This document shows positions 1 to 7,926 of a stretch of DNA of 64,000 nucleotides, one piece after another. The DNA is taken from the NCBI GenBank assembly GCA_009911505.1, contig QXXL01000046.1, positions 28,504 through 92,503 on the forward strand, given 5' to 3'. The notes under the pieces were generated by a model that was not told the origin of the DNA, searched no databases, and saw only the letters and a list, made by a program, of their open reading frames with translations. The first letter of the stretch is position 1; each line of letters starts with the position of its first letter. This stretch comes from Lachnospiraceae bacterium. GTDB lineage: Bacteria; Bacillota; Clostridia; Lachnospirales; Lachnospiraceae. The translations under genes were made by a program, and so were the position numbers.

Positions 1-282
1 ACAGAACAGCCAGGGACTAATAAGATGTGGGATAGAATACCCATGGTAAGGGTAAATGGTAAATTATATTATGATACAGGGAGAGAAAGCACGATCAGCG
101 GGCGTTGTGGAAATATGGATGGAGAAATAACGTCAACTGTCGATGGAACTGAAATTCCAACAGAAGATAATCAATCTAATTTTGGAAGTGGATTTGGTTA
201 TCAGTATGGAGGAGACGATACAATAGAGGTTTATATGGATGAAAAGTGGTTTGTCTTTGAATACAGAGAAGAATCTGAATGA
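1..282 (+). CDS. C-terminal part of a protein cut by the window edge, unknown function
   Basis: The reading frame is open from the first base of the window and stops with TGA at 280-282, so the true start probably lies upstream. An internal ATG at 25 has no clear ribosome site and the codons before it (T-E-Q-P-G-T-N-K) read as ordinary protein. The visible 93 residues are polar and acidic, rich in Gly, Asp and Glu, with no membrane segment (for example YQYGGDDTIEVYMDEKWF). This would suit the end of a small secreted or lipid-anchored protein. I do not recognise the family. It is followed at once by a short dispersed repeat. Confidence 0.55.
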   Translation, partial: TEQPGTNKMWDRIPMVRVNGKLYYDTGRESTISGRCGNMDGEITSTVDGTEIPTEDNQSNFGSGFGYQYGGDDTIEVYMDEKWFVFEYREESE

Positions 283-287
283 GAAAA

Positions 288-321
288 CATTTTTCAAACA
301 CGCTTAGAGCGAACTATAGGG
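288..321 (+). repeat. Short dispersed intergenic repeat, copy 1
   Basis: CATTTTTCAAACACGCT at 288-304 is followed by AGAGCGAACTATAGGG at 306-321. The first block recurs at 38634-38654 and, with one change, at 55032-55051. The second block recurs at 47940-47954 and, inverted, at 10538-10550. It lies between two genes and has no coding content. Confidence 0.7.
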
Positions 322-346
322 AGTGGATGGCAAAGGGGGATGGATT

Positions 347-778
347 ATGGTTCGGAGGATGGAAGAGACGGATCTGGACAGTGTTATGCAGATCTGGCTG
401 GAATCGAATATAAAGGCGCATGATTTTATTCCAAAGGAGTATTGGGAAAATAATTTTGCGTCTGTAAGGGAAATGGTTTTTGAAGCGGAGGTATATGTGT
501 ATGTAACTGGGTGCGGCGGGAAGGTAGCCGGGTTTCTTGGGATGATGGAAGATTATCTGGCAGGGATTTTTGTGCGCGGGGGGATGCGGTCAAGAGGGAT
601 TGGGAAGTGTTTGCTTTGTTTTGCCAAGAAGGAAAAAAGAAGGCTGTCGTTGCATGTTTACCGGAAAAATGAACGCGCGCTGCGGTTTTATGAGAGGGAG
701 GGTTTTTTGCGACGGGAAGAAATGGCGGATCGGGGGACGGGTGAAATGGAGATTTTGATGGAGTGGGAGAAGGGGTGA
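347..778 (+). CDS. GNAT family N-acetyltransferase
   Basis: A protein of 143 residues with the GNAT fold pattern: an N-terminal segment typical of the family (DLDSVMQIWLESNIKAHDFI), the acetyl-CoA binding motif A as RSRGIG near residue 80, and the C-terminal strand-helix block HVYRKNERALRFYEREGF. GNAT enzymes move an acetyl group from acetyl-CoA to an amine; the substrate cannot be told. A GTG at 323 would add eight residues, but ATG 347 has a good ribosome site (AAAGGGGGA, six bases upstream). The end of the gene is very G-rich. It stands alone between a repeat and the promoter of the next gene. Confidence 0.85.
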   Translation: MVRRMEETDLDSVMQIWLESNIKAHDFIPKEYWENNFASVREMVFEAEVYVYVTGCGGKVAGFLGMMEDYLAGIFVRGGMRSRGIGKCLLCFAKKEKRRLSLHVYRKNERALRFYEREGFLRREEMADRGTGEMEILMEWEKG

Positions 779-833
779 GAAAGTGGCTGTTTTGGGGGGT
801 GATGTGTAGGGGATTATTGGCAGTGTGATCCTC

Positions 834-862
834 TTGCAAAAAACTATTCAATCAAGTACAAT
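834..862 (+). promoter_or_regulatory. Probable sigma-A promoter of the methylase gene
   Basis: TTGCAA (834-839) and TACAAT (857-862) are separated by 17 bases, about 30 bases before the ATG at 894. Confidence 0.55.
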
Positions 863-893
863 GGAGTAAATTATGTAAAACAGAGGAAAAAAT

Positions 894-2390
894 ATGGTAG
901 AGAAGCTGTTGGATCAAATAATGAGGCAGGAAGGGCTAAGAGAGGCTCTTAGTGCGCTGCGTGCGGCTATTAAGGAGGAGGAAGCATGCCAGCGTGTCAG
1001 GGAATTAGTTGGGGATGGAAAAAGCCTGGAAGGTTTGTTGGATTCAGAAGATGCTAAGGTACGCAAGAATGCAGCGGCGCTTTTGGGTGATTTGGGTATT
1101 GAAGAGACGGCTTGGGCGTTGTTTGAGGCATATCAGAGGGAAGGGACGTTATTTGTGCGCCCTGTCCTACTGCAAGCGTTAAAAAAAACAAATGCTTATC
1201 CTTATTTGCCTGAATTAAAGGAGCAGTATGATTTATTGTGCAGCCGTGAGGTGAAGGAGGAGGAAAAGAAGCATATTAGGGAAGAAATCCGTGTGTTGGA
1301 GCAGATTTTGCGTAAAGAAGGGAAAACTGTACGTCATACGTTTACTGGATGGGATCAAAAGCATAGTATTTTGCTTACGACGAACCCTAAATATGCCGAT
1401 GTGACGGCTTCTCAGCTTCCGGCATGCCGGATGAAGGTCAATACGCTGGGGGTGCGGGCTGTTGTGGATTCTCTAAAGGACGTGGTAGGGATCCGTACAT
1501 TTCGCGATTTGTTTTTTTCGATTGGCCTTGGAGTTAAGATAACAATGCAGGATGGGCCAGAGGCATTTGGGGAGGCTGTTGCCAAATCAAAGCTATTGCC
1601 ATTTCTGACCCAATGCCATAAGGGGCCATATCCTTTTTATTTCCGTTTGGATTTGAAGGGTAATATCCCACTAGATGAAAGAAGCAGGTATACGAAGCGT
1701 GCGGCGGCAGTGATAGAAGAACAAAGCGGCAGGAAGCTTATTAATGCGCCGGATGATTATGAGTTTGAACTGCGCTTAATGTTTGATAAGCAGAAAAATA
1801 TCCATTTGTTTTTAAAAATGGCTACGGTTGCGATGGATCGCTTTGATTATAGGAAAGGCTCTGTGGCAGCGTCTATCCACCCATCGGCAGCGGCTATGCT
1901 CCTTATGCTGGCAAAGCCATACCTGAGAAAAAATGCCCAGATCCTGGATCCATGCTGTGGTGTGGGGACGATGCTGGTGGAGAGGCATAGGCTGCTGCCA
2001 GCAAGGGAAATTTATGGGATTGATATTTTTGGGGAGGCAGTTGAAAAGGCGAAGGAGAATATAAAGGCGGCTGGCATGCATGTGAATTTTATCAATAAAG
2101 ATTATCTGGATTTTAAGCATGGATACCTGTTTGATGAAATTATTGCCAATATGCCGGTAAGAAGGAAACAGATGAAGGAGGAGCAGGATACGTTTTACAG
2201 GGCCTTTTTTGACAAGTCGCAGGAACTGATTGCCCCAGATGGCATTATGCTTTTGTATTCTAATGAAAATGGCTTTATTAAAAAGCAGCTAAGACTGCAT
2301 CCAGGATTTAGGCTGTATAAGGAATATTTGATTTCGGAAAAAGAACAGTTTTATTTTTATATTATTGGGACGGTAAGTGGTTCCAAATAA
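894..2390 (+). CDS. HEAT-repeat protein with class I RNA methylase domain
   Basis: 498 residues. The first 130 or so are helical and HEAT/armadillo-like (KVRKNAAALLGDLGIEETAW is a typical repeat). A middle section (about 145-330) resembles the substrate-binding part of UPF0020/THUMP-type RNA methylases. The C-terminal third is a Rossmann methyltransferase: SAM-binding motif ILDPCCGVGTML near residue 350, acidic loop YGIDIFGEAVEKA, and motif IV as ANMPV near 420 where NPPY is usual. The likely role is N-methylation of a guanine or cytosine in an RNA. The altered motif IV and the fused HEAT region make the substrate uncertain. Ribosome site AGAGGA precedes ATG 894. Confidence 0.75.
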   Translation: MVEKLLDQIMRQEGLREALSALRAAIKEEEACQRVRELVGDGKSLEGLLDSEDAKVRKNAAALLGDLGIEETAWALFEAYQREGTLFVRPVLLQALKKTNAYPYLPELKEQYDLLCSREVKEEEKKHIREEIRVLEQILRKEGKTVRHTFTGWDQKHSILLTTNPKYADVTASQLPACRMKVNTLGVRAVVDSLKDVVGIRTFRDLFFSIGLGVKITMQDGPEAFGEAVAKSKLLPFLTQCHKGPYPFYFRLDLKGNIPLDERSRYTKRAAAVIEEQSGRKLINAPDDYEFELRLMFDKQKNIHLFLKMATVAMDRFDYRKGSVAASIHPSAAAMLLMLAKPYLRKNAQILDPCCGVGTMLVERHRLLPAREIYGIDIFGEAVEKAKENIKAAGMHVNFINKDYLDFKHGYLFDEIIANMPVRRKQMKEEQDTFYRAFFDKSQELIAPDGIMLLYSNENGFIKKQLRLHPGFRLYKEYLISEKEQFYFYIIGTVSGSK

Positions 2391-2404
2391 CAGGAGGGAA
2401 ATTC

Positions 2405-4291
2405 ATGAAAGTAAAAAAGTGGCTGTCTGTTTTGTTGTCAACAGCAATCGTGGTGTCTGCGGCTGTCCCGTCTGAGGCTTTGGCGAAAGAGCCTGCTAAT
2501 GTGCAGGGGGTTTTAACTGATTACCAGGTAGATGGTATTTTTGGGGATTTGCTGGACAATGATGAGCTGTTTGAGGGGTACGTGGACAGGCTCTTTATGG
2601 GAGGATCTATAGTTTCGGCGTATGGAAGCTATGGGGAAGACAGGCTGGAAGGAATGGAACGGGATGCCTACCAGATGCTTAAAGGGCGTATGCAAAAAAT
2701 TGCTTCAGGGGAATTGGCCGGGACAAGCATTATGCTGTCTTTAGAGGAGCTTGGAATAACAAAAACGTCGTGGACTGCCCAAGAGCTTGGTGTAAGCGCG
2801 ATTGTAAGGGATGGGCAAATTACACAGGAAGCAATGAGTGCGTGGATGACGCAAAATGTTCCGGATATTTCCAAGATCTTAGGATACCTGATGATGGACT
2901 GCCCATTAGATTTATACTGGTTTGATAAGACAAAGGGCGTTTCTGTACATGGGCCGGAAATGGGGGCCAGCTCTCAAAATGGGTCAGATTGGACCTTGAG
3001 CGTAGAAAAAGGGGTTACATATTCGTTTTCCGTGGCGGCAGAATACCAGGATACTGCTGCGAAGGAGCCGGAGTACACAGTAAATGCAGATTTGTCCCGT
3101 ACTGCCATTAAAGCAGCGGAACGGGCACAGGAAATTGTTAATAAATATGCGGACAGCAGTGATTTTGAAAAATTGGATGCATACAGGCAAGAAATCTGCA
3201 ATTTAACTTCTTATAATCATGAGGCAGCTGACAATCCCGCTGTAAAATATGGCAATCCCTGGCAGCTCATATGGGTGTTTGACGGAGTAGAAGAGACGTC
3301 TGTCGTATGTGAAGGCTATGCAAAAGCGTTCCAGTACCTTTGTGATTTAACTGATTTCCAAAACAGCAATGTCACGTGTTATACGGTTACAGGTATAATG
3401 GAAGGAGGAACCGGGGCAGGCGGGCATATGTGGAATATTGTCACAATGGATGACGGAAAAAACTATTTGGCTGATATTACCAATTGTGATACAGGTTCCA
3501 TTGGCGCAGAGGATAAGCTGTTTCTTGCTGCGGCAGATAAAGCAGGCGGGGATGCGTATGCTGTTACCATTGAAGGTGAAACTGTCAGCTATAGATATGA
3601 TGGGGATATGGCGGATATGTATGGAAGCATCCTGCAGATTTCCGGGTCAGAATATGAACCAGGATCCTCCTCCGGGGATTATCTGGCGTATGGCACATAT
3701 GGGGATAACCTGGAGTGGAGCATTGACAAAGCAGGTCTTTTTAAGATAGAAGGAACAGGGGAAATGCCCAGAATAACAGGTTCGGATGATGTCCCATGGA
3801 AAGAGTACCTGTATGACATAAAGCGTGCTGTGATTGGGGAAGGGATTACAAATGTTGGAGAAGCGGCGTTTTTTGACTGTTCCAACTTAATCGAAGTATC
3901 CTTGCCCCAGAGCATTGAAAAAATCGATTCAGTCGCTTTTTCCTACTGTGAAAAACTGGAAAGCCTCACACTAGGGCCTAATATTAAATCGATTGGGGAT
4001 CTGGCATTTTTTGAATGCAAAGGCCTTAAGGAAATGGTAGTTCCGCAAGGGGTAACGTTTATTGGAAAACAAGCTTTTGTGGGCTGCCTTTCCTTAAAAG
4101 ATGTCTGGTTTACTGGCAGCTGCCCTGAGTTTAAAGAAAGTAATGCATTTTTAGGCGGTTTATTGACAGTGCATTATCCAAATACCGCTGCCACAGGCTG
4201 GGATGAGCTGATAGAATCGGGGTTTGGAGAAGGTTATATTACATGGAAGGTTTATTCCTGGAACATGTTTGGGAGGAGGATTACAGGATAG
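2405..4291 (+). CDS. Secreted transglutaminase-like / BspA leucine-rich protein, N-terminal part of a frameshifted gene
   Basis: 628 residues with a clear signal peptide (KVKKWLSVLLSTAIVVSAA, cleavage near Ala27). A transglutaminase-like cysteine protease core follows: Cys in VVCEGYAKAF (about 300), His in GGHMWNIV (about 341) and Asp in YLADITNCD (about 357), the usual triad order. Residues about 468-575 are BspA-type leucine-rich repeats (LIEVSLPQSIEKIDSVAF; SLTLGPNIKSIGDLAF). The last 15 codons are out of frame: the natural continuation (EHVWEEDYRID...) lies in the next frame, so a one-base deletion near 4250-4262 has split a gene of about 913 codons. Surface proteins of this kind act in adhesion or wall processing in gut Clostridia. 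Ribosome site CAGGAGGG. Its 3' half is 4243-5145. Confidence 0.85.
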   Translation: MKVKKWLSVLLSTAIVVSAAVPSEALAKEPANVQGVLTDYQVDGIFGDLLDNDELFEGYVDRLFMGGSIVSAYGSYGEDRLEGMERDAYQMLKGRMQKIASGELAGTSIMLSLEELGITKTSWTAQELGVSAIVRDGQITQEAMSAWMTQNVPDISKILGYLMMDCPLDLYWFDKTKGVSVHGPEMGASSQNGSDWTLSVEKGVTYSFSVAAEYQDTAAKEPEYTVNADLSRTAIKAAERAQEIVNKYADSSDFEKLDAYRQEICNLTSYNHEAADNPAVKYGNPWQLIWVFDGVEETSVVCEGYAKAFQYLCDLTDFQNSNVTCYTVTGIMEGGTGAGGHMWNIVTMDDGKNYLADITNCDTGSIGAEDKLFLAAADKAGGDAYAVTIEGETVSYRYDGDMADMYGSILQISGSEYEPGSSSGDYLAYGTYGDNLEWSIDKAGLFKIEGTGEMPRITGSDDVPWKEYLYDIKRAVIGEGITNVGEAAFFDCSNLIEVSLPQSIEKIDSVAFSYCEKLESLTLGPNIKSIGDLAFFECKGLKEMVVPQGVTFIGKQAFVGCLSLKDVWFTGSCPEFKESNAFLGGLLTVHYPNTAATGWDELIESGFGEGYITWKVYSWNMFGRRITG

Positions 4292-5145
4292 ATCAGGAGG
4301 CAGGCTGTACGACGGAGGGAAGCAAATCGCTGCATTGTACATTGTGCGGTGAGATAAAAGAACATGTGGTAATTCCGGCGCTTGGCCATAGGCTTACAAA
4401 AGTACAGGCTGTTGCGGCAACCTGTACAAAAACGGGAAATATAGAGTATTATGTGTGTAATGTATGCGGAAGCATGTTTAAAGATGTATCTGGCATAACA
4501 GGGATTTCCCAGGCTGATACAGTAATTAATGCTGCCCACAAATATGAAACCTATGTATTAAAAGCAACAACATCCCAGGATGGAAGTATTACAAAAAAAT
4601 GTATTTCGTGTGGTGATATAGCTTATGCCGAAACGGTTTATTATCCCCAAAATGTGGCGCTGGCTATGGATTCTTATCAATATACAGGTAAAGAGCTAAG
4701 GCCTGAGGTTACCGTTTCAGACAGCAGCGGCAAGGTTGTTCCGGCAAGCAGCTATACAGTTTCTTATAGTGCAAATAAGGCTGTTGGAAAGGCTGCTGTT
4801 ACGATTACCTTCCAGGGGAATTATACAGGGACAGTAACAAAAACGTTTGTTATTAACCCTAAGGGGACGTCTGTTACCAAATTAAAGGCAAAGGTAAAAG
4901 GAATTGAAGTAAAATGGAAGAAACAGGCAGCACAGACGTCTGGATATCAAATTCAATGTGCGGTAAATAATAAGTTTAAGGGAGCTAAAAGTATAAAAAT
5001 AGCTAATAATAAGAAGAAATCGAAGACGGTTTCTAAATTGAAGCCGAGAAAGAAATATTATGTTAGGATTAGGACATATAAAACGGTAAAGGGGGTAACA
5101 TATTATTCGTCCTGGTCAGGTGTAAAACGTGTGACAACAAAATAA
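4243..5145 (+). CDS. C-terminal part of the frameshifted transglutaminase/LRR surface protein
   Basis: This frame continues the product of 2405-4291. Without a signal peptide or ribosome site of its own it is unlikely to be an independent gene; the ATG at 4243 lies inside the upstream coding region. It holds a cysteine-rich repeat often seen after BspA repeats in Lachnospiraceae (CTTEGSKSLHCTLCGEIKE, then CTKTGNIEYYVCNVCG), an immunoglobulin-like domain (LAMDSYQYTGKELRPEVTV ... GNYTGTVTKTFVINP) and a C-terminal fibronectin type III domain (GIEVKWKK ... YYVRIRTYKTVKGVTYYSSW). The total span 2405-5145 is one base short of a multiple of three, as a single deletion predicts. Confidence 0.75.
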   Translation: MEGLFLEHVWEEDYRIDQEAGCTTEGSKSLHCTLCGEIKEHVVIPALGHRLTKVQAVAATCTKTGNIEYYVCNVCGSMFKDVSGITGISQADTVINAAHKYETYVLKATTSQDGSITKKCISCGDIAYAETVYYPQNVALAMDSYQYTGKELRPEVTVSDSSGKVVPASSYTVSYSANKAVGKAAVTITFQGNYTGTVTKTFVINPKGTSVTKLKAKVKGIEVKWKKQAAQTSGYQIQCAVNNKFKGAKSIKIANNKKKSKTVSKLKPRKKYYVRIRTYKTVKGVTYYSSWSGVKRVTTK

Positions 5146-5164
5146 GAGTGTGTGAAATAAGTAT

Positions 5165-5210
5165 TGCCAGCAAGCTAATAGGTGTTGAAAGATCTTTTTG
5201 TTTGCTGGCA
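5165..5210 (+). terminator. Possible terminator after the surface protein gene
   Basis: TGCCAGCAA (5165-5173) pairs with TTGCTGGCA (5202-5210) across a long loop, followed by TGCTTTT. The loop is longer than usual for an intrinsic terminator. The rest of 5146-5360 shows nothing else. Confidence 0.4.
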
Positions 5211-5360
5211 TGCTTTTAATGCTTGGCAAAATAGGCTGCATGATGTGGCCTGGGAAAGAGGGGGATGGACGTGCAGCTATGTATGGAAACGTATGGCAGG
5301 GTTAAGAAAGTGGGCGTAAGGCTTATGGTTGGGCGGATATGATAAAAGGGGAAATGATAC

Positions 5361-5684
5361 ATGGACAAAGAGAAGAATACATTTGAAAGAATTTATGAAG
5401 CGGTGAAGCGTATCCCTAAAGGCCAGGTAGCCACTTATGGGCAGATAGCCGCCCTTGCGGGAAACCGCAGGTGGGCCAGGGTGGTAGGATATGCGCTCCA
5501 TGCCAACCCGGATTCTGAGCATATCCCCTGCTACCGGGTTGTGACAAAAGACGGAAATGTTTCGCAGGCTTTTGCATTTGGCGGGGCAAACAGGCAGGTG
5601 GAGCTGCTTATGGCGGAAGGGGTAACATTTTTGGATGGGCGTGTAGATATGGAAAAGCACCAATGGGATACACCATGGCTGTAA
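5361..5684 (+). CDS. MGMT-family (alkyltransferase-like) DNA-binding protein
   Basis: 107 residues covering only the C-terminal DNA-binding domain of O6-alkylguanine-DNA alkyltransferases: FERIYEAVKRIPKGQVATYG with the conserved Tyr-Gly, the helix-turn-helix/arginine-finger area (GNRRWARVVGYALHANP), and the active-site-like motif PCYRVV near residue 57. True alkyltransferases have PCHRV and alkyltransferase-like proteins have Trp for Cys; here Cys is kept but His is Tyr. It could be a weak transferase or a lesion-recognition protein that recruits nucleotide excision repair. Length fits the single-domain ATL group. Ribosome site AAGGGGA before ATG 5361. The next gene follows after 45 bases. 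Confidence 0.8.
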   Translation: MDKEKNTFERIYEAVKRIPKGQVATYGQIAALAGNRRWARVVGYALHANPDSEHIPCYRVVTKDGNVSQAFAFGGANRQVELLMAEGVTFLDGRVDMEKHQWDTPWL

Positions 5685-5729
5685 ACAGCCTGTGTATGAA
5701 TAACAGAATTAACAGGGAGGAGAATTACG

Positions 5730-6581
5730 ATGCAGTTTATTGAATACGCAAAATGCAGCACCTGCAAAAAAGCAAAAAGCTGGCTGGATGCAAAAGGCAT
5801 CCCTTATGAATGCCGCCCTATCCGGGAACAAAATCCGACAGCGGAGGAGCTAAAGGAATGGCACAAACAAAGCGGCTTGCCGTTAAAACGTTTTTTTAAT
5901 ACCAGCGGGAATTTGTACAAAGAACGCAATTTAAAAGACAAACTTAAGGCAATGGGGGAAGAGGAGCAGTACAGGCTTTTAGCGGAAGACGGGATGCTGG
6001 TAAAGAGGCCCCTTTTAGTTTCGGAGGATCTGGTTCTGGTGGGCTTTAAAGAAACGGAATGGGAAGAAAAGCTGGCGTCGTATAAGCCTGTTGGAAAAAA
6101 TACGATGAGGCGGCAGGATCGGGAAATAAAGGAATTTTCAGATATTATTGGAGTTATGGAAAAGTGCGATGTCTGCCGCCTGGCATTTCACGATACCCAA
6201 TACCCATATATCCTGCCATTAAACTTTGGCATGCAGGTGGACGGGGATAAAATTACCCTGTTTTTTCATGGAGCAGATCAGGGGAAAAAGTATGAGCTGC
6301 TGAGAAAGGATAACCGGGTCAGCTTTGAAATGGATTGTGCACACTGCCTGGTGATGGATGAAGAACATGGAAATTGTACGATGGAGTATGAGAGTGTCAT
6401 AGGAAAAGGTATTTTGGAAATTGTGCCGCAGGAGGAAAAGGAAGAGGCCCTTGCTTTATTAATGGAACATTACCATAAAGAAAATTTTGAATATAACCGG
6501 GCGGTTGTACCCCAGACAACGGTTATGAAGCTTACCGTTGCAGAAGTTAGCGGGAAACGGCGAATGAAAAAAATGCCATAG
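5730..6581 (+). CDS. Fusion of ArsC/Spx-type thioredoxin-fold domain with FMN-binding PNPOx-like domain
   Basis: 283 residues in two parts. Residues 1-115 are an ArsC/Spx/YffB thioredoxin fold: redox-type motif C9-S-T-C12 at the start of helix 1, then the family block LKRFFNTSGNLYKERNLKDK and the end motif VKRPLLVSEDLVLVGFKE. Residues about 127-283 are a pyridoxamine-phosphate-oxidase-like split barrel of the NimA/flavin-binding type (MEKCDVCRLAFHDTQYPYIL; KKYELLRKDNRVSFEMD). Family knowledge suggests a disulfide or thiol reductase joined to a flavin or heme binding oxidoreductase; substrate unknown. The second domain carries several further cysteines (EKCDVC, CAHC). Strong ribosome site GGGAGGAG. 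The ceramidase-like gene follows within 55 bases. Confidence 0.8.
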   Translation: MQFIEYAKCSTCKKAKSWLDAKGIPYECRPIREQNPTAEELKEWHKQSGLPLKRFFNTSGNLYKERNLKDKLKAMGEEEQYRLLAEDGMLVKRPLLVSEDLVLVGFKETEWEEKLASYKPVGKNTMRRQDREIKEFSDIIGVMEKCDVCRLAFHDTQYPYILPLNFGMQVDGDKITLFFHGADQGKKYELLRKDNRVSFEMDCAHCLVMDEEHGNCTMEYESVIGKGILEIVPQEEKEEALALLMEHYHKENFEYNRAVVPQTTVMKLTVAEVSGKRRMKKMP

Positions 6582-6633
6582 TATTGTGGAAAAACGAGAA
6601 ATTGGCAAGGATTGCCTGGAAGGAGTGGTTTGT

Positions 6634-7926
6634 ATGGAAATAGGGTTTGCGCAGCAATGCATCACACCTGCGCTTCCGGCTGGTTTAGCTGGCTTTAGTA
6701 AAAAAAGGATCGCAGAGCTTGTGCGGGATGATTTGTATGTGAAAGCTGTTGTGTTTCAAAAGGGTGGGAAATGGTATGGCGCCCTGGCCTATGATTTAAT
6801 TGGGGTGGACGGGCTGCTTATCCGCTGTATGAAGGACGGCATGGAAAAAATGCAGATGAATCAGGAAAATTTCCTGTTTACAGCGACGCATACCCATTCT
6901 GGTTTAGGCGGGGTGTTAAAAACAGCAGAAGGCCTGCTAAAACCGGCGGAAGGCATATTCCTGCAGACGGATCCGGTTATGTTGGAATTTATTGCAGAAA
7001 AAAGCCTGCTGGCTTTAAAAGAAGCAGTTACAGCCTGTGAGGAGACATCCATTTCATGTGCTAACAGCTCCCTGGAGCATATGGGGGCTAACCGTAACCG
7101 CCAGGATTTAAAGGGAAACAACGGAATAGCAGCGGTGTTTTTAAAGCAGAAGGGGGGGAAGTCGGCGGCCATCTGGCATTATGCCTGCCATCCGACTGTC
7201 ATGGGCATCCAAAATAAACGGATCAGCGCCGATTTTCCGGGGGAGGCTGCGGCACGTATGGAAAAACACGGCTATGATATGTGTATGTTTGTAAACGGAA
7301 GCTGCGGGGATATTTCCACCAGGTTTTCCCGCCGGGGCGGCCAGGAAGAGGAGCTGCTGCGGTATGGGCACATGCTGGAAGAAAAGCTGTTGGAGATGGA
7401 AGGGAAGGCGAGGCCAGTAGAAATAAACGGGTTTGAAATTGTCCATAAAGCCTTCCGGCTAAAGATAAAGCAGGCAGAAAGCTTAAAAAAGGCACAGGAA
7501 AAGCTTTACTCATGTCAAGAACGGTTAAAGGAAGCGAAGCAGAAGGGAGTGGATGGCCCTATCTTACGGGTGCTGGAATCTTATAAGGAGGGGGCAGAGT
7601 CTGGCCTGGCATTGGCGCAGAACCCTTATTCAGCTACATCGTATGATGTGCCTGTTATGTTTGTAAAAGTAAACCAGCATATTTTTATTTGTGTACCAGG
7701 GGAGCTTTTTTCTGAATTATCCAACCCGTTTGAAGATGGGATGACGCATTTTATCGGGTATGCGAATGGATATGCGGGGTATTTTGCAGATATGCCCGCT
7801 TACGATAGCTTTTATTATGAGGCGCTAAGCAGCCCGTTTCAAAAGGGGGAGGGCGAAAAGCTGATGCTGTGTGTAGCACAGGAGGTAAAAAAGATTTCTG
7901 GAAAGGGAGGATGGATATGTCAATAG
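6634..7926 (+). CDS. Neutral/alkaline ceramidase-domain hydrolase
   Basis: 430 residues matching the N-terminal catalytic domain of neutral/alkaline ceramidases (PF04734): opening ITPALPAGLAGF, zinc-site candidates THTHSG (about 88-93) and YACHP (about 182-186), and the nucleophile region NGSCGDIS (about 220-227) where ceramidases have GDVSPN. No signal peptide is seen, so unlike classical ceramidases it should be cytoplasmic and lacks the C-terminal Ig domain. The real substrate is therefore probably another amide, perhaps an amino-sugar derivative, given the overlapping SIS gene. ATG 6634 is chosen over GTG 6586 because of AGGAG eight bases upstream. Its stop codon overlaps the next start by ten bases. 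Confidence 0.8.
   Translation: MEIGFAQQCITPALPAGLAGFSKKRIAELVRDDLYVKAVVFQKGGKWYGALAYDLIGVDGLLIRCMKDGMEKMQMNQENFLFTATHTHSGLGGVLKTAEGLLKPAEGIFLQTDPVMLEFIAEKSLLALKEAVTACEETSISCANSSLEHMGANRNRQDLKGNNGIAAVFLKQKGGKSAAIWHYACHPTVMGIQNKRISADFPGEAAARMEKHGYDMCMFVNGSCGDISTRFSRRGGQEEELLRYGHMLEEKLLEMEGKARPVEINGFEIVHKAFRLKIKQAESLKKAQEKLYSCQERLKEAKQKGVDGPILRVLESYKEGAESGLALAQNPYSATSYDVPVMFVKVNQHIFICVPGELFSELSNPFEDGMTHFIGYANGYAGYFADMPAYDSFYYEALSSPFQKGEGEKLMLCVAQEVKKISGKGGWICQ

Noticed and set aside
426..851. Minus-strand open frame of 141 codons, Pro/Ser/His-rich
   Set aside because: Complement of the G-rich acetyltransferase gene, whose GNAT motifs are clear.
4240..4270. Programmed ribosomal frameshift in the surface protein gene
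   Set aside because: No slippery heptamer, downstream pseudoknot or internal Shine-Dalgarno of the usual kind is seen; a plain one-base deletion explains it better.
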